64,000 bases of DNA from Sinomonas atrocyanea (lineage in GTDB: Bacteria; Actinomycetota; Actinomycetes; Actinomycetales; Micrococcaceae), in assembly GCF_001577305.1 (NCBI RefSeq), contig NZ_CP014518.1, forward strand, positions 4,340,001 to 4,404,000, given 5' to 3'. Positions 36,478 to 45,470 of this stretch are shown piece after piece. The position numbers and the translations under genes were made by a program. The number at the start of each line of letters is the position of its first letter. Within the stretch, counting starts at the first letter, position 1. The notes beneath the pieces are model-generated. The model was not told the DNA's origin, searched no databases, and saw only the letters and a list, made by a program, of their open reading frames with translations.

Positions 36478-38040
36478 TCAGCCGGCGGCCCGCGGCGAGT
36501 ACACCGTGAGGGCACCCCGCTCCACCCGGACGGTGGCGCGCCGGACTCCGGGGACCACCTCGCCGTCCACCGCAAGGACCAGCGGCCGCCCGAGGGCCGC
36601 GAGTTCGACCTCCTCGGCATCCCACTCGTGCAGGGCCGGGCTCCGCTCGGCGGTGCCCGTGACCAGGGCCGTCAGGAGCCGGAGCCGGGCGAAGCGGGGC
36701 CGGGCGCTGGCGGCACGGAGGTCGAGGACGCCGTCGTCCAGGATGGGGCGCTCGAGCGGCGCGATGTCGCGGGGCCAGTAGCGGCCGCGGCCGATGTAGA
36801 GGGTCCACACCTTGCGGCGGACGCCGTCGATCTCGAGCCAGGTGGGGGTCGAGGCGCCGAAGGTCCGCAGGGCCGCGAGCGTGCCGGCCGCGCGCTTGGG
36901 GAGCCAAGGGAGGCGGCGGCGGAGATGGTCCCGCCGCCGGACGAGGTTGGGGTACACCCCCACGCTCGCCGTGTTGAGCATGACGACGCGGACCTCCTCG
37001 GGTGCCTCGGGATCCCCGCGCTCGGCCCGCACGCGGCCGAGGTCGCACACGAGCGCCGTCCCGGCGTCCACGGCGTCGGCGACGTCGGCGCCCTCGAGCG
37101 CTCCGAGGTCGCGGGCGAAGTGGTTGAAGGTCCCGCCCGGCAGCACCGCGAGGGGCATGCGGAGGTCTGCACACACTCCGGCCACGGCGCCCACCGTGCC
37201 GTCGCCGCCCCAGACGCCGAGGGCGCGAACGCCGGACGTCGCGGCAAGGGTCCGCGCGACCTCGGCCGCGTCGTCGTCCTCCCCCACCTCCTTGACCATC
37301 GCGGAGGGGAAGAGCTCCCGCACCCTCGCCGCGGAGTCAGTCCCGGCCGGACCGCTGGCCGGATTGAGGACGACGGCGAGCCCCTCCCCCCGCTCGAGGG
37401 CGGGGGCGGGGGCGGGGGTCGTCCGGGCGGGCGGCGCGGTCTCGAGGCGGGCCCACCAGGTGCGCGTCACGAACGCGGCGCCGACGCCGCAGGCGGAGCC
37501 GAGGACGACGTCGCTGGGCCAGTGCGCGCCCGTGTGGACGCGCGAGTAGGCCACGCCGGCGGCCAGTGGGACGAGCGCGGCGCCGAGCGGCGGGCTCAGC
37601 AGCCCGACCCCGGTGGCGAAGGCGAAGGCGGAGGCCGAGTGGCCGCTCGGCAGGGACGAGCTCGTGGGCTGGGGGCTGAGGAAGCGGTGCACCGGCAGGG
37701 CCGCAGGGTGGGGCCGGGTGCGGGGCAGGAGGCGCTTGGCGACGATGTTCACGCTCGCGGAGGCGAGCGCCACGGCCATCAGGCCGTGCGCGGCGGCCCG
37801 CCGGGACGGCCCCTTCTTCAGGGCCAGGCCCGCGGCGATGGCGATCCACAGCTTCGAGTGCGTGGCGGCCCGGGTCAGCCAGGAGAACGCCGGGTCCCAG
37901 GGGCCGCGCGGAAGCCGGGCGACCCGGTCGACCAGGGCGGTATCCATGCGCTGGACGGCATGGAAGGGCAGGCCGGGGGGACGGAGGTCGCGGAGCCTGC
38001 GGGGTCGCATCATGGCGGCCAGCCTACTGCGCCGCGCCAT
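36478..38040 (-). CDS. PAP2 phosphatase-diacylglycerol kinase fusion protein
   Basis: A 520-residue two-domain protein. Residues 35-200 form a PAP2 phosphatase with all three motifs: KRLLPRTRP, PSGHS and SRVHTGAHWPSD. Residues 215-520 form a DAGK catalytic domain with NPASG, GVWGGDGTVGAVAG and LPGGTFNHFARDLG. Together they could dephosphorylate and phosphorylate lipid or polyprenyl substrates at the membrane. The ATG at 38040 is chosen for its GGAAGGAAGG site; it overlaps the upstream MFS stop by 17 bp. Confidence 0.9.
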   Translation of the reverse strand: MARRSRLAAMMRPRRLRDLRPPGLPFHAVQRMDTALVDRVARLPRGPWDPAFSWLTRAATHSKLWIAIAAGLALKKGPSRRAAAHGLMAVALASASVNIVAKRLLPRTRPHPAALPVHRFLSPQPTSSSLPSGHSASAFAFATGVGLLSPPLGAALVPLAAGVAYSRVHTGAHWPSDVVLGSACGVGAAFVTRTWWARLETAPPARTTPAPAPALERGEGLAVVLNPASGPAGTDSAARVRELFPSAMVKEVGEDDDAAEVARTLAATSGVRALGVWGGDGTVGAVAGVCADLRMPLAVLPGGTFNHFARDLGALEGADVADAVDAGTALVCDLGRVRAERGDPEAPEEVRVVMLNTASVGVYPNLVRRRDHLRRRLPWLPKRAAGTLAALRTFGASTPTWLEIDGVRRKVWTLYIGRGRYWPRDIAPLERPILDDGVLDLRAASARPRFARLRLLTALVTGTAERSPALHEWDAEEVELAALGRPLVLAVDGEVVPGVRRATVRVERGALTVYSPRAAG

Positions 38041-39247
38041 GTGCTGGGCCTTCCTTCCGGGTCACGCCGGCCAGGGCGAGGGCCACCAGGATGGGCACGA
38101 GGATCGCGAGCAGCGCATGCCGCAGTCCGAGATGGTCGCCGAGGAAGCCGAGGAACGGCGGCCCCGCCAGGAAGGCGATGTAGCCGATGGTCGAGACGAC
38201 CGAGACCCGGGCGGCCGCCCGTCGGGGATCGTCGGCGGCCGCGGACATGCCCATGGGGAAGGCGAGCGCCGCGCCGAGCCCCCAGAACACGGCCCCGACA
38301 GCGGAGAGAAGATAGGTGCTTGCCAAGGCATATGTGGTCAGCCCGATGAGCGCCGAAAGCATGCTGAGGCGGAGGGCGGCCACCCGGCCGATCCTGTCGA
38401 TGATCCGGCCCCCGAACCAGCGGGCCACCGTCATGGCGCCCACGAACACGGCGAAGAGGGCCGCGCCGGCGGCCTCGCTGGCACCCAGGCCGTCCACCAC
38501 GCCCTTGGAGATCCAGTCGTTCCCCGCACCCTCGGTGAGCGTGGCGCCCAGGACCACCACGCCGATGAGCACGGTGCGGGGGTGGCGCCAGGCGTCGAGC
38601 ACGCTGCCCTTCGGCGCGGCACCCTCGGGCGGTGCGGCTCCCTCGTGCGGCGACTCGTCGGCGTCGTGCGCGAGGAAGTACCGCGGGACGAGGACGATGA
38701 TCACCGCGACGACCACGACGATCGCGAACAGGTGCAGCGCGAGGTCGATCCGGGCGGCGCTCAGCGCCGCCCCGAGGAGCGCGCCGAGGACGGCTCCCCC
38801 GCTGAACGCCGCGTGGAACTGGGGCATGACGGTGCGGCCGAGACGGTGCTCGACGTCCGCGCCGCCGATGTTCTGGGCGACGTCCCAGAAGGCGATGCCG
38901 CTGCCGAAGAGGACCATGCCCGCGGTGACGACCCACACCGAGTGGGCGAGCAGGCCGACGGCGATAACGGCTGCGGCGGTGATGGCCAAGGATCCGCCGA
39001 ACCGGATGGTGGCCTTGAGCCCGATCCGGTCCACGATCGATCCGGTCAGCGGCAGCGACACGAGGGAGCCGAGGGCGCCGACGAGCAGGACCGCGCCCAT
39101 CTCGCCGGTGCTCAGCCCCAGCGTCTGCGTCACGGACGGAATGCGGGCTGCCCAGGAGGCGAAGATGAAACCGTTGGTCCCGAAGATGACGAAGATGGCA
39201 ATGGCGGCCCCGCGGACCGTCCCGGCCGAGTCCGTGCGGGTGCTCAT
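38024..39247 (-). CDS. MFS transporter (YbjJ-like)
   Basis: A 407-residue carrier with about twelve helices. GTNGFIFASWAARIPSVTQT at the N-terminus and GSIVDRIGLKATIRFGG between helices 2 and 3 match the YbjJ-type MFS subgroup; GRIIDRIGRVAAL follows in the second half. The physiological substrate is unknown. It overlaps the PAP2-DAGK gene downstream and may be co-transcribed with it. Confidence 0.87.
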   Translation of the reverse strand: MSTRTDSAGTVRGAAIAIFVIFGTNGFIFASWAARIPSVTQTLGLSTGEMGAVLLVGALGSLVSLPLTGSIVDRIGLKATIRFGGSLAITAAAVIAVGLLAHSVWVVTAGMVLFGSGIAFWDVAQNIGGADVEHRLGRTVMPQFHAAFSGGAVLGALLGAALSAARIDLALHLFAIVVVVAVIIVLVPRYFLAHDADESPHEGAAPPEGAAPKGSVLDAWRHPRTVLIGVVVLGATLTEGAGNDWISKGVVDGLGASEAAGAALFAVFVGAMTVARWFGGRIIDRIGRVAALRLSMLSALIGLTTYALASTYLLSAVGAVFWGLGAALAFPMGMSAAADDPRRAAARVSVVSTIGYIAFLAGPPFLGFLGDHLGLRHALLAILVPILVALALAGVTRKEGPAHGAAQ

Positions 39248-39414
39248 GCGGCGCCCACCAGTGGCCCCGAATCCGTCGATCGCATGGGCCTACTCAATCA
39301 CCCCGGGGTGGCGGGCTGCGCGCGCCGCGGCGGGGCGCCCGCGGATCGGCGGCTAGGACCGGGAGCTTCGCTCGGACGGTTTGGCCGCCTGCCCGCGCGG
39401 GCACAGGAGTCCGT

Positions 39415-39660
39415 ATGAGTGACGACACCGAGACCCTCGGCAGCCCCGAACCCGAGCCACAGGGCGGACTCGACCGCGACCCGGGCGACTGGGTGACCGG
39501 CGACGAGCCGATGACTGCCGCCCAGCGCAGCTATCTCGACACGCTCGCGAGGGAGGCCGGGGAGGAGCTTCCCGCCGATCTCACCAAGGCGGAGGCCTCG
39601 CGGCACATCGACAGGCTCCAGGGCAAGAGCGGGCGGCTGTCGGAGGACCCCGGCCAGTAG
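39415..39660 (+). CDS. DUF3072 domain-containing protein
   Basis: An 81-residue soluble acidic protein. Its centre (DWVTGDEPMTAAQRSYLDTL, then AREAGEELPADLTKAEASRHIDRL) is the DUF3072 motif found widely in actinobacteria and proteobacteria; it resembles a small helical SAP-like unit. The function is unknown. It starts at the ATG at 39415 and is convergent with the GAF-ANTAR gene. Confidence 0.85.
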   Translation: MSDDTETLGSPEPEPQGGLDRDPGDWVTGDEPMTAAQRSYLDTLAREAGEELPADLTKAEASRHIDRLQGKSGRLSEDPGQ

Positions 39661-39682
39661 CCTCGGCGCTGCCGGAACGCGC

Positions 39683-40423
39683 TCAGGCGCACTGGAAGCC
39701 GGTCGAGGGAGTGTCCGGGTCGCAGATGGACACGACCTCGAGCGCGACCTCCCTCAGCTTCCGGTTCCGGTGGTTGGACGCCTGGACCAGGATTTCCTTC
39801 GCCTCCCGCTGCGTGCAGCGGGACTGTCCCATGATGATGCCGAGGGCAAGGTTGATCGCGGTCCGCGAGTCGAGGGCGGCCATGAGGTCGCTGGAGAGTT
39901 CGCTCTCCGCGGCCAGGCGCAGGGCGATCTGGACGGCGATCGACGCCTCGGATGCAACGGCGGAGAGCTCCTCCCTGTCGGTCGCCTCGAAGGCGTCGCG
40001 CCGGATGCTGTAGCAGGTCAGTGCGGCATGCGCCCCAACCCCGAGCGGGATCGGGGCGGCCATGAGCGACCGCGGGCCATGGCCCCTGATCTGGGAGACG
40101 AAGCCCCTCCAGCGCTGCTCGGACCACAGGTCCGCGCTGCAGACGGCCACGCCGGTCCGGGCGGCCTCGAGGCAGGGGCCGTCGTCGGCTGCGAACTGGA
40201 GCTCGTCCCACCGCGACGCCTCCGGGTGGCTGGACGCGATGGTGGCCCCCCGCCGGCACCGCTGCAGGGTCACGCTGCAGCAGTCGGCGCCCCTGGAAGC
40301 CAGACGTTCGGCCGTGGTCTCCGCCAGCTGACCAAGGAAGGCCTGCAGGCCATCGCTCTGGAGCAGGGCCTCCTGCAGCTGGCGGGCTACACCGGGCCGC
40401 ATCTCGATATTCTCGGCCGTCAC
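39683..40423 (-). CDS. GAF and ANTAR domain-containing regulator (second copy)
   Basis: A 246-residue protein: an N-terminal GAF domain (about 15-165; DELQFAADDGPCLEAARTG, APIPLGVGAHAALTCYS) and a C-terminal ANTAR domain (about 180-235; SRTAINLALGIIMGQSRC, then EAKEILVQASNHRNRKLREV). It is expected to bind dual RNA hairpins and prevent termination in response to a signal. It is only distantly similar to the one at 22969-23685. It stands alone, with an MBL-fold gene upstream on the same strand. Confidence 0.88.
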   Translation of the reverse strand: MTAENIEMRPGVARQLQEALLQSDGLQAFLGQLAETTAERLASRGADCCSVTLQRCRRGATIASSHPEASRWDELQFAADDGPCLEAARTGVAVCSADLWSEQRWRGFVSQIRGHGPRSLMAAPIPLGVGAHAALTCYSIRRDAFEATDREELSAVASEASIAVQIALRLAAESELSSDLMAALDSRTAINLALGIIMGQSRCTQREAKEILVQASNHRNRKLREVALEVVSICDPDTPSTGFQCA

Positions 40424-40540
40424 CGTGCTGCCTCCTCACCCACGTCCTTCCGCGGCGGCGCTGCCCCTGTCCACACCTCCATGATCGGCTCGGCGTGCGC
40501 GATGCGCAACGATTGCGGTGGCGCATGGATCATGGATGCG

Positions 40541-41284
40541 TCAATGGCGGGAGACCACGAGGGCTCGAGCGACGGCAGCCTCGGCGCCCTGCATCCATGG
40601 TTCCCCGTGGCCCGGCAGGAGGATCGAGGCCCGCGTGGACGCGAGCTCGCCCAAGGACGCCAGGGCCGTCTCGCTGTCTGCGGTCGCGGCCTGGGCGACG
40701 ATCTGCGGGCCACGGCCCCCCGTGTAGGGGTCGAGGGTCACGAGCGCGTCGCCGGTGATCACCGCATCCCGTTGGGGGAACCACAGCGCGACCGAACCCG
40801 CGGTGTGTCCGGGCACCTGCAGGAGCGTGGGGCTCCCCGGGAGCGCCCGCAGCGCGTCCTGGTCCAGGGTCTGCACGTCGCGCAGGCCCGGCACGGCGAA
40901 CGCCCCGGCGGCGGCCATCTGGCCGAAGGCCAGGAGGGACTTCGGGTACCGGACCGGGTACAGCAGCGCGCTCCGCTCATGCCGGTAGCGGTAGGGGTGG
41001 GCCGCGATGTCATGGTCCGCGGCGTGCGCGTACACGGGGATGCCCAGCCTCGCCCTGAGGCGGGTGGCGGAGCCGATGTGGTCGAAGTGCCCGTGGGTCA
41101 GGACCAGCGCCCGGATGTCTTCCGGCCCCCTGCCGAGCTCCCGGACCGCCTGGGCGAGCAGCCGCTCGCTCGAGGGGAATCCGGCGTCCACCAGGAGGAG
41201 GCTCCCGCCCTCGTCGACCACGTACAGATTGGTGGCGGCATGCTCGAGCCGGTGGATGCCGGGGGCCGCGTTCTGGGTGAACAT
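40541..41284 (-). CDS. MBL-fold metallo-hydrolase
   Basis: A 247-residue metallo-beta-lactamase-fold enzyme. The metal motif THGHFDH (His64, His66, Asp68, His69), the later His in QVPGHTAGSVALW, the bridging Asp in ITGDALVT and the final His in LLPGHGEPW are all present, giving a binuclear site. Such enzymes hydrolyse thioesters, lactones or phosphoesters. No signal peptide is seen. The start is the ATG at 41284, 40 bp from the penicillin-binding protein gene. Confidence 0.9.
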   Translation of the reverse strand: MFTQNAAPGIHRLEHAATNLYVVDEGGSLLLVDAGFPSSERLLAQAVRELGRGPEDIRALVLTHGHFDHIGSATRLRARLGIPVYAHAADHDIAAHPYRYRHERSALLYPVRYPKSLLAFGQMAAAGAFAVPGLRDVQTLDQDALRALPGSPTLLQVPGHTAGSVALWFPQRDAVITGDALVTLDPYTGGRGPQIVAQAATADSETALASLGELASTRASILLPGHGEPWMQGAEAAVARALVVSRH

Positions 41285-41324
41285 TGCGACCGGTTACCCC
41301 GCGGAGGTGGCTCGAAACGACGGC

Positions 41325-43358
41325 TCAGCCGGCCTTGACGAGGAAGTTCTTCAGCAGCGGCCCGGACACCGTCGCCCCCAGGCCGCCCTCCTCGACGAAC
41401 ACCGCCACCGCGAGGTCGCCGTGGGTCCCGATGATCCAGGCATGGGTCTTGGGCGGGGTGTCGGAGCCGAACTCCGCCGTGCCGGTCTTCGCTCCCACGG
41501 GACCGCCGGGGACGTCCGCGAGGAATCCGGCATGCCCGCTCGTGACGACGGCCCGCATCATGTCCTTCAGCACCGCCGCCTCCGCGCCCGTGAGCGGGGG
41601 GCCGGGCTGGGAGGAGGGACTCGCCGTCGTGCCTGCGGACGACGGCGCCGGGCTGGCCGAGCCGCTCCCGGCACCTGCGGGGGCGCTTGCGGCGGTGGCG
41701 GACGCGTCCGCGGACGGCGGGCCGCCCTGCGTGGTGGCAGCCTGGGGGTTGAGCACGAGCTGCGCCGAGACGGGCGAGCCCTTCGCGACCGATCCCGCCA
41801 TGATCGCCGCCGCAAGCGGGGAGAAGAGCACCCTGCCCTGGCCGATCATCGAGGCAGCGTGGTCGGTGGAGCCGGCGTCGCCCGGGACGGATCCGAGGAA
41901 GGCCGGCGCCCCGAGCCTGGGGGCGCCGACGGCCACCCCGAGAGAGGTCGCAGCGGACTCGAGCTGTGCCTGCGAGACCTTGTCGCGCTGGGAGATGAAG
42001 GCGGTGTTGCACGAGTGGGCGTAGGCATCGCGCACGGTGATCTCGCCGAGCGAGGACGCGGGATAGCCGGTGGCGTTCTGGAACGTCTTGCCGTCCACGG
42101 TGAGGGTCGGGGTGCACTGCACCTTCAGGTCCGCGGTGGCTCCCTGGCGGATGAGCGCGAGCGAGTCGATGGTCTTGAAGATCGACCCCGGCGCGTACTG
42201 GCCGAGCATCGCGGTGTTGTACCCGTTGCTGCCGGGACCGGATGCGGCAGCGAGGACCGCCCCGTCGGAGGGACGCAGCGCGACGATCGCCGAGGCCGGC
42301 CCAATCCCGGCGAGCTCGTCCTCCGCAAGCTGCTGGAGGCGGGGGTCGAGGGTGGTCTTCAGGGGGGTGCCGGGCACCGGCTGCTTGGTGAACAGCGTGC
42401 GCCGGGACCCGGGGTCAGCCTTGAGCTTCTCCGCCGTGAGGTCCGCGGGCTGGGCGTGGACGGTGACCCCGTCCAGGCCGCGGAGCTGGGAGTCGTACTG
42501 GGCCTGCAGACCGCTCGCACCGGCCGTCTCACCGGGCTGGATCGTCCCGCCGGAGGCCTGCACCTGTTCCGCTGTGGCCTGCCCGATCACGCCGAGGACC
42601 GGCCGTGCGAACGTGCGCGTCGGCGCCAGGGGCATGCTGTCCTTGACGGTGATGGCGCCGGGGACGGCGGCGATCTGGTCGTCGGTGGGGGTGCGCCCGG
42701 GTTCGTCACGGAGCGTGATGGCCTCCACGAAGGCCTTCTCGCCGGCAGCCTTGACCTGCTTGGCGAACTCGCCGGGGTCGATCTTGACCAGGGCCGCGAG
42801 CTTGGCGGCGGAGTCGGCCTGGCGGTCCGCCGCGAGCTGGGACTTGTCGATTCCCACGCGGAGCACGGGCCGCTCAGTCACGAGCTTCGCGTCCCCGGCA
42901 CCGAGGATGTCGGCGCGGGCGGGCGCGGTGGTGTCGAAGGTGAGGACCTCGGACTCGCCGAGCTGGGGGGCGAGGAGATCGGCCTTCCACTGCGTGAGCC
43001 AGCGGTCGCCGTCCCGGGCGAGCTGCGCCGTCGTCTGGTACGTCCAGTCCTGCCCAGCGAGCTTCCAGTCATAGGCGAGGACGACGCCGGCCTTGTCGCC
43101 GTCCACTTTCGGCTCGCCCGCGGTGACGGCCGGCTTCACCGCGCCGAGGCCCTTGAAGGCGGCGGCGAGCTGCTGCTGGGCGGCGGCCGGATCCTTGCCC
43201 TGCATCGGCACGCCGCCGACGTCGCGGGCGGCGAGCGCCGAGGCGAGCTGGCCCGCGGCCTGCTTGGCCGCAGACTGGCGGCCGTCGTCGCACGAGGTGA
43301 GCGCCGCGCCCATCACGGCGGCGGCGAGGACGAGAGAGACCACGCGGAATTTCCCCAC
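41325..43358 (-). CDS. Penicillin-binding transpeptidase, class B, lipoprotein (MecA-like N-terminus)
   Basis: A 677-residue extracytoplasmic D,D-transpeptidase that cross-links peptidoglycan. A lipobox at LTSC (Cys23) anchors it. An NTF2-like MecA N-terminal domain (about 25-145) is followed by a dimerisation domain and the transpeptidase with SIFK (Ser392-Lys395), SCN (449-451) and KTG (624-626). A Pro/Ala/Ser-rich insert (about 543-590) sits before the KTG lobe. The GTG start at 43358 has TAGGCT about 8 bp upstream and no ribosome site, suggesting a leaderless mRNA. Confidence 0.93.
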   Translation of the reverse strand: MGKFRVVSLVLAAAVMGAALTSCDDGRQSAAKQAAGQLASALAARDVGGVPMQGKDPAAAQQQLAAAFKGLGAVKPAVTAGEPKVDGDKAGVVLAYDWKLAGQDWTYQTTAQLARDGDRWLTQWKADLLAPQLGESEVLTFDTTAPARADILGAGDAKLVTERPVLRVGIDKSQLAADRQADSAAKLAALVKIDPGEFAKQVKAAGEKAFVEAITLRDEPGRTPTDDQIAAVPGAITVKDSMPLAPTRTFARPVLGVIGQATAEQVQASGGTIQPGETAGASGLQAQYDSQLRGLDGVTVHAQPADLTAEKLKADPGSRRTLFTKQPVPGTPLKTTLDPRLQQLAEDELAGIGPASAIVALRPSDGAVLAAASGPGSNGYNTAMLGQYAPGSIFKTIDSLALIRQGATADLKVQCTPTLTVDGKTFQNATGYPASSLGEITVRDAYAHSCNTAFISQRDKVSQAQLESAATSLGVAVGAPRLGAPAFLGSVPGDAGSTDHAASMIGQGRVLFSPLAAAIMAGSVAKGSPVSAQLVLNPQAATTQGGPPSADASATAASAPAGAGSGSASPAPSSAGTTASPSSQPGPPLTGAEAAVLKDMMRAVVTSGHAGFLADVPGGPVGAKTGTAEFGSDTPPKTHAWIIGTHGDLAVAVFVEEGGLGATVSGPLLKNFLVKAG

Positions 43359-43435
43359 GCCGACAGCCTAAGCGGTGGCTCCGACAGCGCTGGCACCGGC
43401 CGGCCGCGTGCTGCGGCCCCGGACGGGACGCCGGG

Positions 43436-43633
43436 TCAGAGCCTGCCGTTGCGGGACTCGTTCGCCCGCAGGGACCAGGCCGCCAGGAAGGCCAGGGAGA
43501 GCGGATAGGCGAGGGTCCCGAAGATGCCGCCGGCACACACGAGGACGAGGATCACCGCCACGGCCACGCAGGCCGCCAACCGCACCCGCACGCGCGGGGA
43601 AACGGGGGTCTTCTGGTGAGAGCTGACAGCCAT
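43436..43633 (-). CDS. Small membrane protein (65 aa)
   Basis: A 65-residue protein with two closely spaced hydrophobic stretches (about 19-35 and 37-53) and a basic N-terminus. The ATG at 43633 follows AGGAGG. No family is recognised. It lies 77 bp upstream of the penicillin-binding protein gene on the same strand, but the start of that gene looks independent. Confidence 0.65.
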   Translation of the reverse strand: MAVSSHQKTPVSPRVRVRLAACVAVAVILVLVCAGGIFGTLAYPLSLAFLAAWSLRANESRNGRL

Positions 43634-43831
43634 TGCCCTCGCCTCCTGATCGCTCTGGAAGGCACTGTGTGGCGAGGGCTGCCGAGCCCGAGATGAAGCC
43701 TGTTTCCCCCGCGACCTGCTTGTCCACGATGCCCCAGCCCCCTGGATCCACTGTCGTCTCGCACCCCGGATCGGGGCCAGAGTCCAACGGCCCAGTCGGC
43801 CGGTCATGGCAGAGCGCGCCGGGGCGTACGC

Positions 43832-44104
43832 CTATCCGCTCCAGATGTCGCCGGCCTCGAGCCGGTGGAGCTGGGCCAGAGCCTGTTCCGCGTCGAGGCC
43901 CGCGCGCAGGAGTTCGTCCAGGATCTGCTCCTGGCGGCGCACCGCCTGGGGATCGAGGGCTCCTGCTGCGTGGGGCGGCTGCGGGAAGCGGACCGGGTCG
44001 CGGGGCGGCCGGTCGTCGGCTGCGTCGAGAGGACGGGGCGAGTGGGTGCGCCCGGCCGCGGGGCGGTCATGGTGGCGCGGGGGGCGAGCAGGGGCGTTCT
44101 TCAT
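43832..44104 (-). CDS. Small hypothetical protein, basic Pro/Arg-rich with a helical C-terminus
   Basis: A 90-residue protein. Residues 1-55 are rich in Pro, Arg, His and Asp and look disordered; residues 57-90 (RRQEQILDELLRAGLDAEQA) form a likely amphipathic helix pair. The ATG at 44104 follows CGGAGA. It lies between the small membrane protein and the stand-alone receiver gene on the same strand. The function is unknown. Confidence 0.45.
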   Translation of the reverse strand: MKNAPARPPRHHDRPAAGRTHSPRPLDAADDRPPRDPVRFPQPPHAAGALDPQAVRRQEQILDELLRAGLDAEQALAQLHRLEAGDIWSG

Positions 44105-44249
44105 CGGTCTCCGTTTCGCATCCTCGAAGGGCTCCTCCAAGGGTCCGAGACGGCGGCTCCCAGCTGGAGGGCCAAAAGTCCTACGTCGTGGCCGCGCCGG
44201 GCGCGCACTCCGCAGCGCAGGGGCGCATCACAACAGGCTGAGCCGAGGA

Positions 44250-44693
44250 TCAGTGGCCCTCGTCGGCCGTCTCCGGCACCGCGGCGCGGTCCTGGCCCGA
44301 GGACGCCGCCGCGGCCACGGCGGCGAGGAGTTCGGCGGTACGGATGTTCTTCAGGACGAGCGCGCTGGCTCCCGCCGCCGCGGCCCGGCGGCCGAGCTCG
44401 GGGGCGTCCCACGGGGCCAGGAGCACACACTGGATCGCGGGGTCAGCGTCCCGGACGAGGCGGCAGATGTCCACCCCCGCCCACGTGAGCATCCCGGCGT
44501 CGAGCACGCACACATCGGGCCGCAGATCCAGGATCCGCGCGGCCGCGGCGGCTGGGTCCCCGTCGGTGCCGATGACCTCGAACCCCTCGTCCTGGAAGAG
44601 CTCGCGGAGGCTCTCCCGGGCCAGGTCGTGACGGTCGTAGATGAACAGCCGGGCCTGCGGGCGCGCAGCACCGGAGGACGGTTGCGAAGACAA
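44250..44693 (-). CDS. Stand-alone response regulator receiver domain
   Basis: A 147-residue protein consisting of one CheY-like domain. The phospho-acceptor is Asp65 (VCVLDAGM) and the conserved Lys lies in LVLKNI. The acidic pocket has Asp20, but the usual second acid is Arg21 (FIYDRHDL), so metal-assisted phosphorylation may be weak. No DNA-binding domain follows. It resembles the receiver half of NarL-type regulators. No kinase gene is adjacent. Confidence 0.8.
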   Translation of the reverse strand: MSSQPSSGAARPQARLFIYDRHDLARESLRELFQDEGFEVIGTDGDPAAAAARILDLRPDVCVLDAGMLTWAGVDICRLVRDADPAIQCVLLAPWDAPELGRRAAAAGASALVLKNIRTAELLAAVAAAASSGQDRAAVPETADEGH

Positions 44694-44896
44694 GGGCCGG
44701 CTCCTTCAAGCTCGATCCAGAAGGGGACCGCGAGAACGTCGTCGCCCTCATTCGGTCCGGAAGGGGATCGTCCAGTCCTGCCATTCTCCCCCCGCCGCGC
44801 CGGGTTGGATAGGGCCGGTAGCCACGGAGGCGCCGAACGGATCCGTGAGGTTGCCGCTTCGAGGAGCGCAGCTGTCCCGGAGTGCCGAGGAGCGCC

Positions 44897-45424
44897 TCAG
44901 AGCCTCAGCTCGAGCAGCACGGTGTCCCGCCACGTCCCCGCAAGGGGCCCGTGGCCCATGAGCGCGATCCGTTCCCGGCGACCCACCTCGCGGAAGCCGA
45001 ACTTCCGGTGGAGCGCCAGGCTCGGGGCGTTCTCGGGGAACACAGTGGCCTGGACGGTCCAGATCCCGCGATTCCGGGACTCCTCGAGGAGGGCCGCCAT
45101 GAGGAAGGTCCCCACGCCGCGTCCGCCGGCCCCGGGGTCCACGTAGAGCGAGTGCTCCACGACGCCGCGGTAGACCTCCCGGGCGGACACGCGGGCCGCA
45201 CCGGCCCAGCCGAGCACCCGTGAACCAGCGCCCGACTCGCAGGCCACGAGCACGAACTCCTTCCTCGCGGCAAAGGCCTCCCAGGTGGGCGGGGGTGCTG
45301 ATTCGAAGGTCGCGTCGCCGGGCTCGATCCCCGCGGCGTAGATGTCGCGGATGCGCGGCCAGTCCTCGGCGGTGGCGTCACGGGCGGTCAGGGCAGGCGG
45401 GGCCTCGGCGGAATGGGCGTCCAT
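44897..45424 (-). CDS. GNAT family N-acetyltransferase (phosphinothricin acetyltransferase-like)
   Basis: A 175-residue protein covering a complete GNAT fold: TARDATAEDWPRIRDIYAAG, AREVYRGVVEHSLYVDPGAG, the acetyl-CoA loop GGRGVGTFLMAAL and ENAPSLALHRKFGFREVG. The layout is that of the PAT/MddA subgroup, which acetylates phosphinothricin, methionine sulfoximine or related amines. It may protect against such compounds or simply modify amino acids. The start is the ATG at 45424. Confidence 0.87.
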   Translation of the reverse strand: MDAHSAEAPPALTARDATAEDWPRIRDIYAAGIEPGDATFESAPPPTWEAFAARKEFVLVACESGAGSRVLGWAGAARVSAREVYRGVVEHSLYVDPGAGGRGVGTFLMAALLEESRNRGIWTVQATVFPENAPSLALHRKFGFREVGRRERIALMGHGPLAGTWRDTVLLELRL

Positions 45425-45470
45425 GGGGCGATGCTACGTGCCGCGCCGCCGGCACCGTGCGGGACTGGGC

